Of a DNA stretch of 52,639 bases, positions 34,266 to 42,600 are shown piece by piece. Under the pieces are notes generated by a model. That model searched no databases, was not told the DNA's origin, and saw only the letters and a list, made by a program, of their open reading frames with translations. The position numbers and the translations under genes were made by a program. The DNA is taken from positions 1-52,639 of the forward strand of contig DXZE01000007.1 in NCBI GenBank assembly GCA_019415435.1, in the 5' to 3' direction. The DNA comes from Erysipelotrichaceae bacterium (GTDB taxonomy: Bacteria > Bacillota_I > Bacilli_A > Erysipelotrichales > Erysipelotrichaceae). Position 1 is the first letter of the stretch. The number at the start of each line of letters is the position of its first letter.

Positions 34266-35599
34266 TCAAGGTAGTTAAGTTTGGCGGTTCTTCGGTCGCA
34301 AATGCAGATCAGTTTAAAAAGGTAAAGAAGATTATAGAGGCAGATCCTTCTCGCAAGTTTATTGTGACAAGTGCCTGTGGGAAAGAGACAAATGAAGATC
34401 ATAAGATCACAGACCTGCTGTATTTATGCGAGGCACATCTGAAATACGGGGTATCGTATGAGAATATCTTTCAGATGATTGTACAGAAGTATGAAAGAAT
34501 AAAAAAAGAACTGAATCTGAAGATTGATCTGGATAAGGAATTTACAAGAATCCGTGAACTCATGGAAAGGGATGTATCTACGGATTATCTGGTTTCAAGA
34601 GGAGAATATCTGACTGGTTTATGCCTGGCTGAATATCTGAATGCAAAATTTCTCGATGCGGCTGATGTGATAAGTTTCCACTATGATGGAACCATTGATA
34701 TGGAACGTACAAAAGCACAGATTCTCGAACATGTCAGAGACAGCGAAAGAATTCTGATTCCAGGTTTCTATGGCTCATTACCGAATGGTGTCATAAAGGT
34801 TATGAGCAGAGGCGGCTCTGATATTACCGGTTCTGTGATTGCCAATTGTGTAGATGCGGATATCTATGAAAACTGGACAGATGTATCAGGCTTTCTGGTT
34901 GCTGATCCACGCATTATTCATCATCCTCTGCGTATTCCATATATTACATATAATGAATTAAGAGAAATGTCTTATATGGGTGCCAATGTCCTGCATGATG
35001 ATGCAGTATTCCCGGTAAGAACCAAGAATATCCCGATTAATATCCGCAATACCAATGATCCGGATAATCCCGGTACAATCATCATGAATGATTGTCATGA
35101 GATTGATAAGAAGTACCCGCCGCATGCGGTTACCGGTATTGCGGGAAGAAGAAACTATACAGTTATTACTCTGGTTAAAAGTCACAGTTCTACAGAAGTA
35201 GGATTCTTAAGAAGATTATTAATGATATTTGAAGACTATCATGTCTCCATTGAATCGGTACCGATTACTGTAGATACTTTCTCTGTAATCGTTAATTCCA
35301 AGGCAGTGGAACAGTGCCTGTATGAAATTGCGGCCAGAATCCGTAAAGAGTTCCAGCCTGATGATTTAAAGATAGAAGATCATCTGGCCTTAATTGCGGT
35401 AGTAGGAAGAGCGATGAAACAGGTGCCGGGTATGTCTGGTCAGTTCTTATCTGAGTTTGGACGCAATCATATCAACATCAGAATCATCAATCAGTCTGCG
35501 GATGAACTTTCTATTGTCGTAGGTGTCGCAGATACTGACTTTGAAAAGGCAATTCATGCCATATATGATAAGTTTGTGGCGGAGGAGAATAACTTATGA
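34262..35599 (+). CDS. lysC: Aspartate kinase (monofunctional, with C-terminal ACT domains)
   Basis: 445 residues. The kinase signature KFGGSSVAN is at the N-terminus, with GRGGSDITG-like MSRGGSDITGSVIA near 180-195. Two ACT domains occupy about 300-445 (TVITLVKSHSSTEVGFLRR and LIAVVGRAMKQVPGMSG), which normally give feedback inhibition by lysine and/or threonine. It overlaps hom by 4 bp and asd by 4 bp. It catalyses the first step of the aspartate family; the effector cannot be told from sequence. Confidence 0.95.
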   Translation: MIKVVKFGGSSVANADQFKKVKKIIEADPSRKFIVTSACGKETNEDHKITDLLYLCEAHLKYGVSYENIFQMIVQKYERIKKELNLKIDLDKEFTRIRELMERDVSTDYLVSRGEYLTGLCLAEYLNAKFLDAADVISFHYDGTIDMERTKAQILEHVRDSERILIPGFYGSLPNGVIKVMSRGGSDITGSVIANCVDADIYENWTDVSGFLVADPRIIHHPLRIPYITYNELREMSYMGANVLHDDAVFPVRTKNIPINIRNTNDPDNPGTIIMNDCHEIDKKYPPHAVTGIAGRRNYTVITLVKSHSSTEVGFLRRLLMIFEDYHVSIESVPITVDTFSVIVNSKAVEQCLYEIAARIRKEFQPDDLKIEDHLALIAVVGRAMKQVPGMSGQFLSEFGRNHINIRIINQSADELSIVVGVADTDFEKAIHAIYDKFVAEENNL

Positions 35600-36579
35600 A
35601 AGTAGGAATCGTCGGTGCTACAGGTGCTGTAGGCAGACAGATGCTGAAATGCATAGAAGAAAGAAATATACAGTGTGAAGAAATCAGATTGTTTGCCTCG
35701 TCACGTTCAGAAGGTAAGAAGATACCTTATGCTGGTGGTGAATTAACCGTACAGACTGTTAAGGATGGCTGTTTTAATGGACTGGATTATGTATTGGGAG
35801 CTGTTTCCGCATCTTTATCAAGAGAATACAGACCGTTAATTGAAAAGAGCGGTGCTGTTTATATTGATAACAGTTCTGCTTTCAGACAAGAAGATGATGT
35901 ACCTTTAGTTGTACCAGAGATTAATGGGGAAGATGCCTTAAAGCATCATGGTACCATTGCAAATCCAAACTGTTCTACTGCAATTACATTAATGGCTTTG
36001 GCTCCTGTCGCTAAGCTTTCCAGAATTAAAACAATAAATGCATGTACATATCAGGCTGTCAGCGGCGCTGGTATGCATGGCATTGATGAATTAAAAGAAG
36101 AGGCAGAAGATATTGCGGCTGGTAAGGAAGTACATCCTTCTGTATTCCCTGCCCAGATTGCCTATAACTGCATCGCAGATATAGGCACAACGCTTGATAA
36201 TGGCTATACAACAGAAGAAATGAAGATGCAGAATGAAGGCAGAAAGATCCTTCATTTACCAGATCTTTTAGTGACATGTACATGTGTCAGAGTGCCGGTT
36301 TACCGCTCTCATTCTATTTCCGCAACAGTAGTCACAGAAGAAGCAGTATCGCCAGAAGATGCAGAGAATGCCATCGCATCCTTCAAAGGGGATGTCTTAT
36401 GCAAAGATCATGTACCGACACCATTAGAGACAAGTGATCAGGATCTTGTTTATGTTGGCAGAATCCGTAAGGATTTAACAAACCCGAATGGGCTTGTGGT
36501 ATGGTGCTGCGGCGATCAGATCCGCAAGGGCGCTGCCAGTAATGCAGTTCAAATCATGCAGTATCTCACGACCCATTGA
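35596..36579 (+). CDS. asd: Aspartate-semialdehyde dehydrogenase
   Basis: 327 residues. NADP motif VGIVGATGAVGRQML, catalytic Cys in NPNCSTAI (~128), and catalytic His region in VPVYRSHSISATV. It reduces aspartyl phosphate to the semialdehyde used by Hom and DapA. GGAGG lies just upstream, within the lysC end. It is the last gene of hom-lysC-asd, and no clear terminator directly follows. Confidence 0.95.
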   Translation: MKVGIVGATGAVGRQMLKCIEERNIQCEEIRLFASSRSEGKKIPYAGGELTVQTVKDGCFNGLDYVLGAVSASLSREYRPLIEKSGAVYIDNSSAFRQEDDVPLVVPEINGEDALKHHGTIANPNCSTAITLMALAPVAKLSRIKTINACTYQAVSGAGMHGIDELKEEAEDIAAGKEVHPSVFPAQIAYNCIADIGTTLDNGYTTEEMKMQNEGRKILHLPDLLVTCTCVRVPVYRSHSISATVVTEEAVSPEDAENAIASFKGDVLCKDHVPTPLETSDQDLVYVGRIRKDLTNPNGLVVWCCGDQIRKGAASNAVQIMQYLTTH

Positions 36580-36614
36580 TGTGTTAGAATAATTGTAAAG
36601 TTGAGGGATAAATC

Positions 36615-37190
36615 ATGTTTCGTAAAACTATATTTGGTATTTTCGCTGCCGCTGCTGCAGCTTGTGCAGTTACTGCCGTATTAGCATTAAAGAACAGAAA
36701 AAATGATGAAGTGGATGAGAGTGAAGATGACGAAGATGAAGGCATCCATTTCATCAAGATTGAAGATGTTGATGATGAAGAAGAGGAAGACGAACCTCTT
36801 TTAAAGAAAGAACCTGTGTCGGAAGAGAAGGAACAGGGAGAACAGCCATCAGAAGTACAGGAAGTACTTGCAGTATATCCATATCTGGATGCGGACTTTG
36901 TAAAGAGTGTATTATCCAGAAATGATGAATTCAATGAGATGTTTGAAGAAGATACACTCATTTCTGTTACCCATCATGCATCATTTGAAAAGGATGAAAT
37001 GAGAGATACATGCCTGGATGTACTGGAAAGCTCTGGCTATGCATGCGAGACAAGTGGCAATACTCTTGCGGCAGAGAGAAAGTTCTTTGTACAGCCTGGT
37101 GCTGTTATCAGTGACATTCTGAATGTAGCGAATCAGGCAGCTGCTCTGCAGGGTAAGTATCTGGATTATGATTTAAAGATCGCCGCATAA
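36615..37190 (+). CDS. Membrane-anchored acidic protein, function unknown
   Basis: 191 residues. One N-terminal hydrophobic helix (about 5-25, alanine-rich) is followed by a strongly acidic stretch (about 30-80, mostly Asp/Glu) and a folded-looking C-terminal part from about 82 (EVLAVYPYLDADFVKSVL). I do not recognise the family. GAGGG lies upstream of the ATG. It follows asd by 35 bp on the same strand and is closed by a strong terminator, so it may be the end of that transcript. Confidence 0.7.
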   Translation: MFRKTIFGIFAAAAAACAVTAVLALKNRKNDEVDESEDDEDEGIHFIKIEDVDDEEEEDEPLLKKEPVSEEKEQGEQPSEVQEVLAVYPYLDADFVKSVLSRNDEFNEMFEEDTLISVTHHASFEKDEMRDTCLDVLESSGYACETSGNTLAAERKFFVQPGAVISDILNVANQAAALQGKYLDYDLKIAA

Positions 37191-37218
37191 ACAGAAGAAT
37201 AAGAAAAAGTCAATATAA

Positions 37219-37253
37219 AAAATGGATATGAGATTGTTCATATCCATTTTTTT
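37219..37253 (+). terminator. Rho-independent terminator after the acidic membrane protein
   Basis: ATGGATATGA (37222-37231) / TCATATCCAT (37238-37247) extended by flanking A/T pairs and followed by TTTTTT. Confidence 0.9.
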
Positions 37254-37313
37254 ACAATATTCATGAAAGATTTACATTTATGATATAATGTTTTTGTTTT
37301 GAGTGAGGTTCAC

Positions 37314-37973
37314 ATGATTAAAGCTTTGTTTATCGGATATACAGGTGCTATTATCCAGCATCGTGGAAAAGATTTTGAACAGCTGATGAATCGTATCGTG
37401 AGTCACAGCGATTTTAAGAATACAGAAGAAGCAGGTAAGTGGATTACAAATGAACTGCATGAACTTGAAAAGCAGTCCACAGGTGAAAACTATATCTGCT
37501 TTGATGATATATGCATGAAGGCTCTTGAGGATGCCGAAAGAGAACATAACTTAAAAGATAACAAGGAACAGCTGCATACCTTAGCCCAGAATTATCTGAT
37601 GTATGCGCCTGTTTATGATGATGTTCATGAGATGATGACTCTGACATCACTTCCTTTATATGTTGTGACAGACTGTGGGGAAGATTTTGTCAGAGTATGC
37701 ATGCGCAGAAACAATCTGCATCCATTTGGCATTTATACATCTGAAAGAGTGAAGTGCTATAAGCCGGATTCTGAGATTTATCGTAAGGCTGCAGAAGAAT
37801 ATGGCTTTCAGCCAGAAGACATTCTGTATATAGGGGCATCGCTTGAAGATGTGAAGGGTGCTGCTTCAGCTGGCATGAAGTCCATTCTTGTAGACCGTAA
37901 CCGCAGACATCGTGATGCGGATGTACAGAGAGTAAGAAGTCTGGTTGAAATCCTTGCGCATATGGAAAAATAA
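37314..37973 (+). CDS. HAD-superfamily-like protein with altered catalytic residues
   Basis: 219 residues with the HAD fold order: motif I region MIKALFIGYTGAII, cap (~20-95), motif II LYVVTDCG, motif III Lys in KPDSEIYRKAAEEYG, and motif IV LYIGASLEDVKGAASAGM. Motif I, normally DxDGT (or DYTGT in a related subgroup), has Gly at the nucleophile (residue 8), and motif IV has GAS for GDS. Phosphatase activity is therefore doubtful. An extended -10 (TGATATAAT, 37281-37289) precedes it. GAGG lies 5 nt before the ATG at 37314, which is preferred over a TTG at 37299. Confidence 0.8.
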   Translation: MIKALFIGYTGAIIQHRGKDFEQLMNRIVSHSDFKNTEEAGKWITNELHELEKQSTGENYICFDDICMKALEDAEREHNLKDNKEQLHTLAQNYLMYAPVYDDVHEMMTLTSLPLYVVTDCGEDFVRVCMRRNNLHPFGIYTSERVKCYKPDSEIYRKAAEEYGFQPEDILYIGASLEDVKGAASAGMKSILVDRNRRHRDADVQRVRSLVEILAHMEK

Positions 37974-38015
37974 TTACATAATTAATACGTTTTATTAATT
38001 ATTAAGAGGAAGAAA

Positions 38016-38843
38016 ATGGCGATTATCGAAGTAAAGAATCTGTGTTTCGCATATGATGAGAAAGATAAGACGATCGATAACGTCTCTTTTTCTGTTGAAA
38101 AGGGAAGTTATACAACTATTGTTGGTCATAATGGATCAGGCAAGTCTACGATAGCCAAACTGATTGCCGGATTATTAGAGAAGAAATCAGGATCTATTAC
38201 GATTGATGGTATGAATTTGGATATGGAACATCTGAATCAGATACGTGAGAAAATCGGCATTGTCTTTCAGAATCCGGATAACCAGTTCATTGGTTCAACA
38301 GTAAGAGATGATATTGCTTTTGGATTAGAAAATCATTGTGTCCCGCAGGAAGACATGGATGCGATTATTAATGAAAATGCTGAGAAGGTACATATGACTG
38401 CTTATCTGGATCAGGAACCTTCTCATTTATCCGGTGGTCAGAAACAAAGAGTAGCGATTGCGGGAATCCTGGCAATGAAGCCTGAAATATTAATATTTGA
38501 TGAGGCTACATCCATGCTGGATCCTAAGGGTAAGGATGAAATCAAGAAAGTTATCATGGATCTTCATCATGAAACGAATCTGACGATTTTATCGATTACG
38601 CATGATATCGAAGAGGTTGCCTCAGGAGATTATGTATTAGCTTTAGATGATGGGCATCTGGCTATGCAGGGAACACCTGAAGAATTCTTTAAGGATCCTC
38701 AGAAACTGTATGATATCCGCTTAGATATTCCTTTCTCCATGAAACTTGGAAAGAAACTGGAAGAAAGAGGCGTTTATACAAAAAGACATATCACAATGGA
38801 AGGACTGGTGGAAGAACTATGCCGATCAGATTCGAACATGTAA
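38016..38843 (+). CDS. ecfA1: ECF transporter ATP-binding protein EcfA1
   Basis: 275-residue ABC ATPase. Walker A GHNGSGKST (~37-45), Q-loop FQNPDNQF (typical of ECF ATPases), signature LSGGQKQR, Walker B LIFDEATSMLD. It powers vitamin and metal uptake together with EcfA2, EcfT and separate S components. GAGGAAG precedes the ATG. Its 3' end overlaps ecfA2 by 25 bp. Confidence 0.94.
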   Translation: MAIIEVKNLCFAYDEKDKTIDNVSFSVEKGSYTTIVGHNGSGKSTIAKLIAGLLEKKSGSITIDGMNLDMEHLNQIREKIGIVFQNPDNQFIGSTVRDDIAFGLENHCVPQEDMDAIINENAEKVHMTAYLDQEPSHLSGGQKQRVAIAGILAMKPEILIFDEATSMLDPKGKDEIKKVIMDLHHETNLTILSITHDIEEVASGDYVLALDDGHLAMQGTPEEFFKDPQKLYDIRLDIPFSMKLGKKLEERGVYTKRHITMEGLVEELCRSDSNM

Positions 38844-39679
38844 GTCATACATACAGCACCGGTACTCCTTATGAGTATAAAGCTTTAGATGATATCAATC
38901 TGGAAATCAGGGAAGGGAAGATGACCGCTGTCATTGGTCAGACAGGTTCTGGCAAGTCAACACTTGTACAGCATCTGAATGCTTTGTTATTACCGAATAA
39001 AGGAAATGTCTATATATTAGACAGAGAAATTAAAAGTGGTGAGAAGCCTAAGAAGCTGAAATCCTTAAGAGGCAGAGTAGGTCTTGTCTTTCAGTTTCCG
39101 GAATATCAGTTATTTGAAGAAACAGTATTAAAAGATGTCATGTTTGGGCCAAAAAACTTTGGCTGTTCAGAAGAAGACGCAAAGAAAAAGGCTTTAGATG
39201 CATTAAAGTTAGTAGGATTACCAGAAGAAAACTTTGCAAAGAGTCCATTGGAATTATCGGGTGGTCAGAAGAGAAGAGTTGCGATTGCGGGCATATTAGC
39301 TATGGATCCGGAAATACTGGTATTAGATGAACCTACAGCTGGTCTGGATCCGGAAGGTACTGCTTTAATGATGTCTTTGTTTTCAGATTTAAATAAGAAA
39401 CATGGTAAGACAGTTCTGATGGTAACCCATGATATGGAGAATGTATTTACCTATTGTGATGATGTGGTAGTACTTTCTCATGGCAAGCTTGCCATGGCAA
39501 TGGACGTAAAGGAATTCTTTAAAGATCCGGAAAGATGCAGAGAGCTGGATATTCTTCCACCTGCATTAATACGTATGAAGGAAATGCTGAATCAGAAGGG
39601 ATGGCATATTTCTGATGATATTCAGGATATAGACAGTCTTGCGGATTATATAGCCGCAGAGGTGAAACACCATGGCTGA
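38819..39679 (+). CDS. ecfA2: ECF transporter ATP-binding protein EcfA2
   Basis: 286-residue ABC ATPase. Walker A GQTGSGKST, Q-loop FQFPEYQLF (the EcfA2 form), signature LSGGQKRR, Walker B LVLDEPTAGLD. It pairs with EcfA1 as a heterodimer on EcfT. It overlaps ecfA1 by 25 bp and ecfT by 8 bp, indicating tight coupling. Confidence 0.94.
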   Translation: MPIRFEHVSHTYSTGTPYEYKALDDINLEIREGKMTAVIGQTGSGKSTLVQHLNALLLPNKGNVYILDREIKSGEKPKKLKSLRGRVGLVFQFPEYQLFEETVLKDVMFGPKNFGCSEEDAKKKALDALKLVGLPEENFAKSPLELSGGQKRRVAIAGILAMDPEILVLDEPTAGLDPEGTALMMSLFSDLNKKHGKTVLMVTHDMENVFTYCDDVVVLSHGKLAMAMDVKEFFKDPERCRELDILPPALIRMKEMLNQKGWHISDDIQDIDSLADYIAAEVKHHG

Positions 39680-40472
39680 TTTTACGTTAGGAAGATACAT
39701 GCCATTGGATTCTGTTATCCATAAGATGGATCCAAGAGCCAAGATCATCGCAATGTTAATTGTATTAGTTGCCATATTCTTCCCAGCCGGATGGATTGGC
39801 TATGCGATTATCTTTGCGGTTGTGGCAGTAGTTATATTATTGGCTGGTTTATCATGGCAGTTTATCTGGAAGTCCATGAAACCAATGCTGTATATGCTTT
39901 TATTCTTATTGATTATCAATGCATTGGTTGTAAAGACAGGTACACCTTTATTTACAATTGCAGGCTGGAGTTTATACAGTGATGCCGTAACCCAGACGCT
40001 CTATATAGCAGTCAGATTGTTATTGATGATTATGATTACAACCTGTCTGACCGCTACTACAAAGCCATTGGATATGACGCTTGGTATCGAGGATCTACTG
40101 GCACCGCTTGTGAAGATTCATGTGCCGGCTCATGAAATTGCGATGTTAATCAGTATTGCCCTGCGGTTTATCCCGGATCTGATTGATGAAACTGAACGTA
40201 TTATGAAAGCGCAGGAATCACGTGGCGTTGATATGAAGGAAGGAAAACTCTCTGAAAGAATCATGGCGATTCTTTCTCTGATTGTGCCATTATTCGTTTC
40301 TGCCTTCCAGAGAGCAGAAGATCTGGCCAATGCCATGGAGGCCAGAGGCTATATGCCTGGTGAGCCAAGAACGCGCTATAAGGTATTGAAGATGCATGGC
40401 CGGGATGTGATTCTGCTTATCGGTTCTTCTGCAATACTTGCCTTAATGGTATATCTCTCTTATTTTGCGTAA
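39672..40472 (+). CDS. ecfT: ECF transporter transmembrane protein EcfT
   Basis: 266 residues with five or more hydrophobic helices. The coupling-helix motifs that contact the ATPases are present: AQESRGVDMKEG near 175-186 and AMEARGYMPGEPRT near 222-235, both with the Ala-Arg-Gly core (S-R-G in the first). It is the shared scaffold of the group II ECF module. No S component is encoded in the window, which is normal for this class. Confidence 0.93.
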   Translation: MADFTLGRYMPLDSVIHKMDPRAKIIAMLIVLVAIFFPAGWIGYAIIFAVVAVVILLAGLSWQFIWKSMKPMLYMLLFLLIINALVVKTGTPLFTIAGWSLYSDAVTQTLYIAVRLLLMIMITTCLTATTKPLDMTLGIEDLLAPLVKIHVPAHEIAMLISIALRFIPDLIDETERIMKAQESRGVDMKEGKLSERIMAILSLIVPLFVSAFQRAEDLANAMEARGYMPGEPRTRYKVLKMHGRDVILLIGSSAILALMVYLSYFA

Positions 40473-40473
40473 T

Positions 40474-41532
40474 ATGAGATACAAATGTGTTGTGTCCTAT
40501 GTTGGGGCAGGATATGAAGGATGGCAATCCCAGACAAAGGGAACATCGATTCAGGAAAAGATAGAAGATGTGCTCTTAGAGGTATCTGGTGAAAAGATCA
40601 ATATTACAGCCAGCGGGAGAACAGACAGTGGGGTCAATGCCAGAGCCCAGGTATTCATGTTTGATTCTGATATGGAGCGCATGAATGCAAGAAAGTGGAT
40701 GGGTGCCCTGAATGGGATGTTACCAAAAGATATACATATTATGGATTGCAGGGAGGTCTCACCTTTATTCCATGCCCGCTATAATGTTCGTTATAAGAAG
40801 TATACATACCGGATCAATGATGGCCCTTATGATGTCTTTACAAAGGATACAGTGTGCCAATGCCCTGTAAAGCTGGATGATACAGCTATGGCAAAGGCCG
40901 CAGATTACTTTAAGGGAACCCATGACTTTACAGCCTTTAACTCTTCTTCTCTGACAGAGTATCCGGATCAGGTACGAACCATCTATGATGTACAGTTAAA
41001 AAGAGAAGGCAATCTGATTTCCATTACTTTTACAGGCAAGGGATTCTTAAGGTATATGGTGAGATTCATGTCAGGTGCCTTAATCAATGTCGGCAAGCAT
41101 AAGACAGCCATAGAACATGTGAAAGAGATGCTTGATAGCAAAGATCGTAACATTCCCCGTAACAATGCGCCAGCGTGTGGATTGACGTTAGAAGAAGTGA
41201 ATTATTTTGAATTACTGGCCTTAAGCAGTCATGTACAGATCAGAGAATATCTGTATGGAGATGTATTGCCGGAAGGCAAGACATTAGAAGAAATAGAAGA
41301 AGGCGTCAGAAATAAGCAGAATCCTCGTTATTATGCCTTTGCGATGAGAAACAGTCAGGAAATTATCGGCTATCTGAAGATAGATCAGAAAACAGCAGGT
41401 TTATGGCTGTATCATCTGGCTGATGAAATCTATGTGAATGAGATTGCGGAGTCTTTATCCAAAGAGTTGAAGAAACGGAATATTGAAAGTGGGTATGTAC
41501 GCTTTCTGAATGGCAGTTTTCTGCAGAATTAA
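40474..41532 (+). CDS. truA: tRNA pseudouridine(38-40) synthase TruA with ~100-residue C-terminal extension
   Basis: 352 residues. Residues ~1-245 are TruA: the catalytic Asp lies in ASGRTDSGVNA (~50), followed by RYKKYTYRI, GTHDFTAF and FLRYMVRFMSGALINVG. After the usual end (LTLEEVNYF) about 100 more residues follow (YLYGDVLPEGKTLEEIEEG... RYYAFAMRNSQEIIGYLKID... VRFLNGSFLQN) that resemble part of a GNAT-like or other small alpha/beta domain. The ATG at 40474, 2 nt after ecfT, is preferred to an in-frame TTG at 40465. No Shine-Dalgarno site is seen, so it is coupled to ecfT. Confidence 0.9.
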   Translation: MRYKCVVSYVGAGYEGWQSQTKGTSIQEKIEDVLLEVSGEKINITASGRTDSGVNARAQVFMFDSDMERMNARKWMGALNGMLPKDIHIMDCREVSPLFHARYNVRYKKYTYRINDGPYDVFTKDTVCQCPVKLDDTAMAKAADYFKGTHDFTAFNSSSLTEYPDQVRTIYDVQLKREGNLISITFTGKGFLRYMVRFMSGALINVGKHKTAIEHVKEMLDSKDRNIPRNNAPACGLTLEEVNYFELLALSSHVQIREYLYGDVLPEGKTLEEIEEGVRNKQNPRYYAFAMRNSQEIIGYLKIDQKTAGLWLYHLADEIYVNEIAESLSKELKKRNIESGYVRFLNGSFLQN

Positions 41533-41544
41533 GCAAAAAAAAGT

Positions 41545-41573
41545 TTGACTGTCAGCACCCTCGGGTCTATTAT
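41545..41573 (+). promoter_or_regulatory. Promoter of rplM-rpsI
   Basis: TTGACT (41545-41550), exact 17-bp spacer, TATTAT (41568-41573). Confidence 0.85.
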
Positions 41574-41577
41574 TATA

Positions 41578-41625
41578 TCCGGCACTCCATGCCAAATGTA
41601 GCCCCGGAAACTACATATTGAAAAG
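41578..41625 (+). promoter_or_regulatory. Structured rplM leader, candidate L13 leader
   Basis: Two small hairpins follow the transcription start: GGCA/TGCC (41581-41593) and ATGTAG/CTACAT (41596-41616), the latter with CCCCGGAAA in its loop. CCGG in that loop could pair with CCGG at 41579-41582. Bacillota rplM genes are known to carry an autoregulatory L13 leader in this position; the match here is by location and shape. Confidence 0.5.
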
Positions 41626-41635
41626 GAGATATAAA

Positions 41636-42070
41636 ATGCGTCAGACAACGATGTTAAAGCCTGCTGAGGTTGTTCGTACGTGGTATGTTGTAGATGCAAC
41701 AGACTGCACGCTCGGACGTCTTGCAACAAAGGTTGCTTCTGTATTAAGAGGCAAGAACAAGCCAACTTATACACCTAACGTTGACTGCGGTGACTATGTT
41801 ATCGTAGTGAATGCTGACAAGGTAAAGATTACTGGTGACCAGGATCATAAGAAGGATTACTTCTCTCATTCCATGTGGCCAGGTGGAGCCCGTGTCAGAT
41901 CTACAAAGGTAATGCGTGAGCAGTACACAGTAGAGTGGGTTGAGAAGGCTATCAAGGGAATGCTTCCACATACAAAGCTCGGTGATGTTCAGCGTAAGCA
42001 TTTATTTGTTTATGAAGGACCAAATCACCCACATGCAGCTCAGAAGCCAGTTGAGCTGAAGGTAAAGTAA
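41636..42070 (+). CDS. rplM: 50S ribosomal protein L13
   Basis: 144 residues with WYVVDATDCTLGRLATKVAS, GDYVIVVNADKVKITG and GMLPHTKLGDVQRKHLFVYEG, all standard L13 blocks. AAGGAG lies before the ATG at 41636; an upstream in-frame start at 41618 is inside the leader and is rejected. It is followed by rpsI after 17 bp. Confidence 0.97.
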   Translation: MRQTTMLKPAEVVRTWYVVDATDCTLGRLATKVASVLRGKNKPTYTPNVDCGDYVIVVNADKVKITGDQDHKKDYFSHSMWPGGARVRSTKVMREQYTVEWVEKAIKGMLPHTKLGDVQRKHLFVYEGPNHPHAAQKPVELKVK

Positions 42071-42087
42071 GGAGGATATAGAGACAA

Positions 42088-42492
42088 ATGCCAACAAAGA
42101 AGAAGACAGTTTCCTATAACGGAACAGGTCGTAGAAAGAACTCTGTTGCCCGTGTCTATATGACTCCGGGTACAGGTAACATTACTGTTAATGGAAAAAC
42201 ACTGGATGAATATCTTCCACAGGCAACACTGCGTATGGAAGTTAATGCACCACTTGTTTTAACAGAAACAAAAGATGCCTTTGACATTAAGATTAATGTT
42301 TATGGCGGCGGTTATGCCGGACAGGCTGGAGCAATGCGTCATGGTATTGCCCGTGCTCTGCTTGAGGCAAGCGCTGATTACAGACCTGTATTAAAGAAGG
42401 CAGGTTACCTCACACGTGATTCACGTATGAAGGAAAGAAAGAAGTACGGTTTAAAGGGTGCAAGACGCGCACCACAGTTCTCCAAACGTTGA
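42088..42492 (+). CDS. rpsI: 30S ribosomal protein S9
   Basis: 134 residues. GTGRRKNSVARVYMTPG at the N-terminus, GGGYAGQAGAMRHGIARAL in the middle, and the conserved basic C-terminus KKYGLKGARRAPQFSKR that reaches the P site. It follows rplM with AAGGAGG between them and is closed by a terminator. Confidence 0.97.
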   Translation: MPTKKKTVSYNGTGRRKNSVARVYMTPGTGNITVNGKTLDEYLPQATLRMEVNAPLVLTETKDAFDIKINVYGGGYAGQAGAMRHGIARALLEASADYRPVLKKAGYLTRDSRMKERKKYGLKGARRAPQFSKR

Positions 42493-42518
42493 GAATCTGT
42501 TACATTACTGTACAAAAG

Positions 42519-42553
42519 ACTCTGGTTGGTTATACCTTCCAGAGTTTTTTATT
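42519..42553 (+). terminator. Rho-independent terminator after rpsI
   Basis: ACTCTGG (42519-42525) / CCAGAGT (42539-42545) followed by TTTTTATTT. Confidence 0.88.
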
Positions 42554-42600
42554 TACAGCATTCATGAATGTGCATAGAATAGCTATGGCTAGGAGGATTT

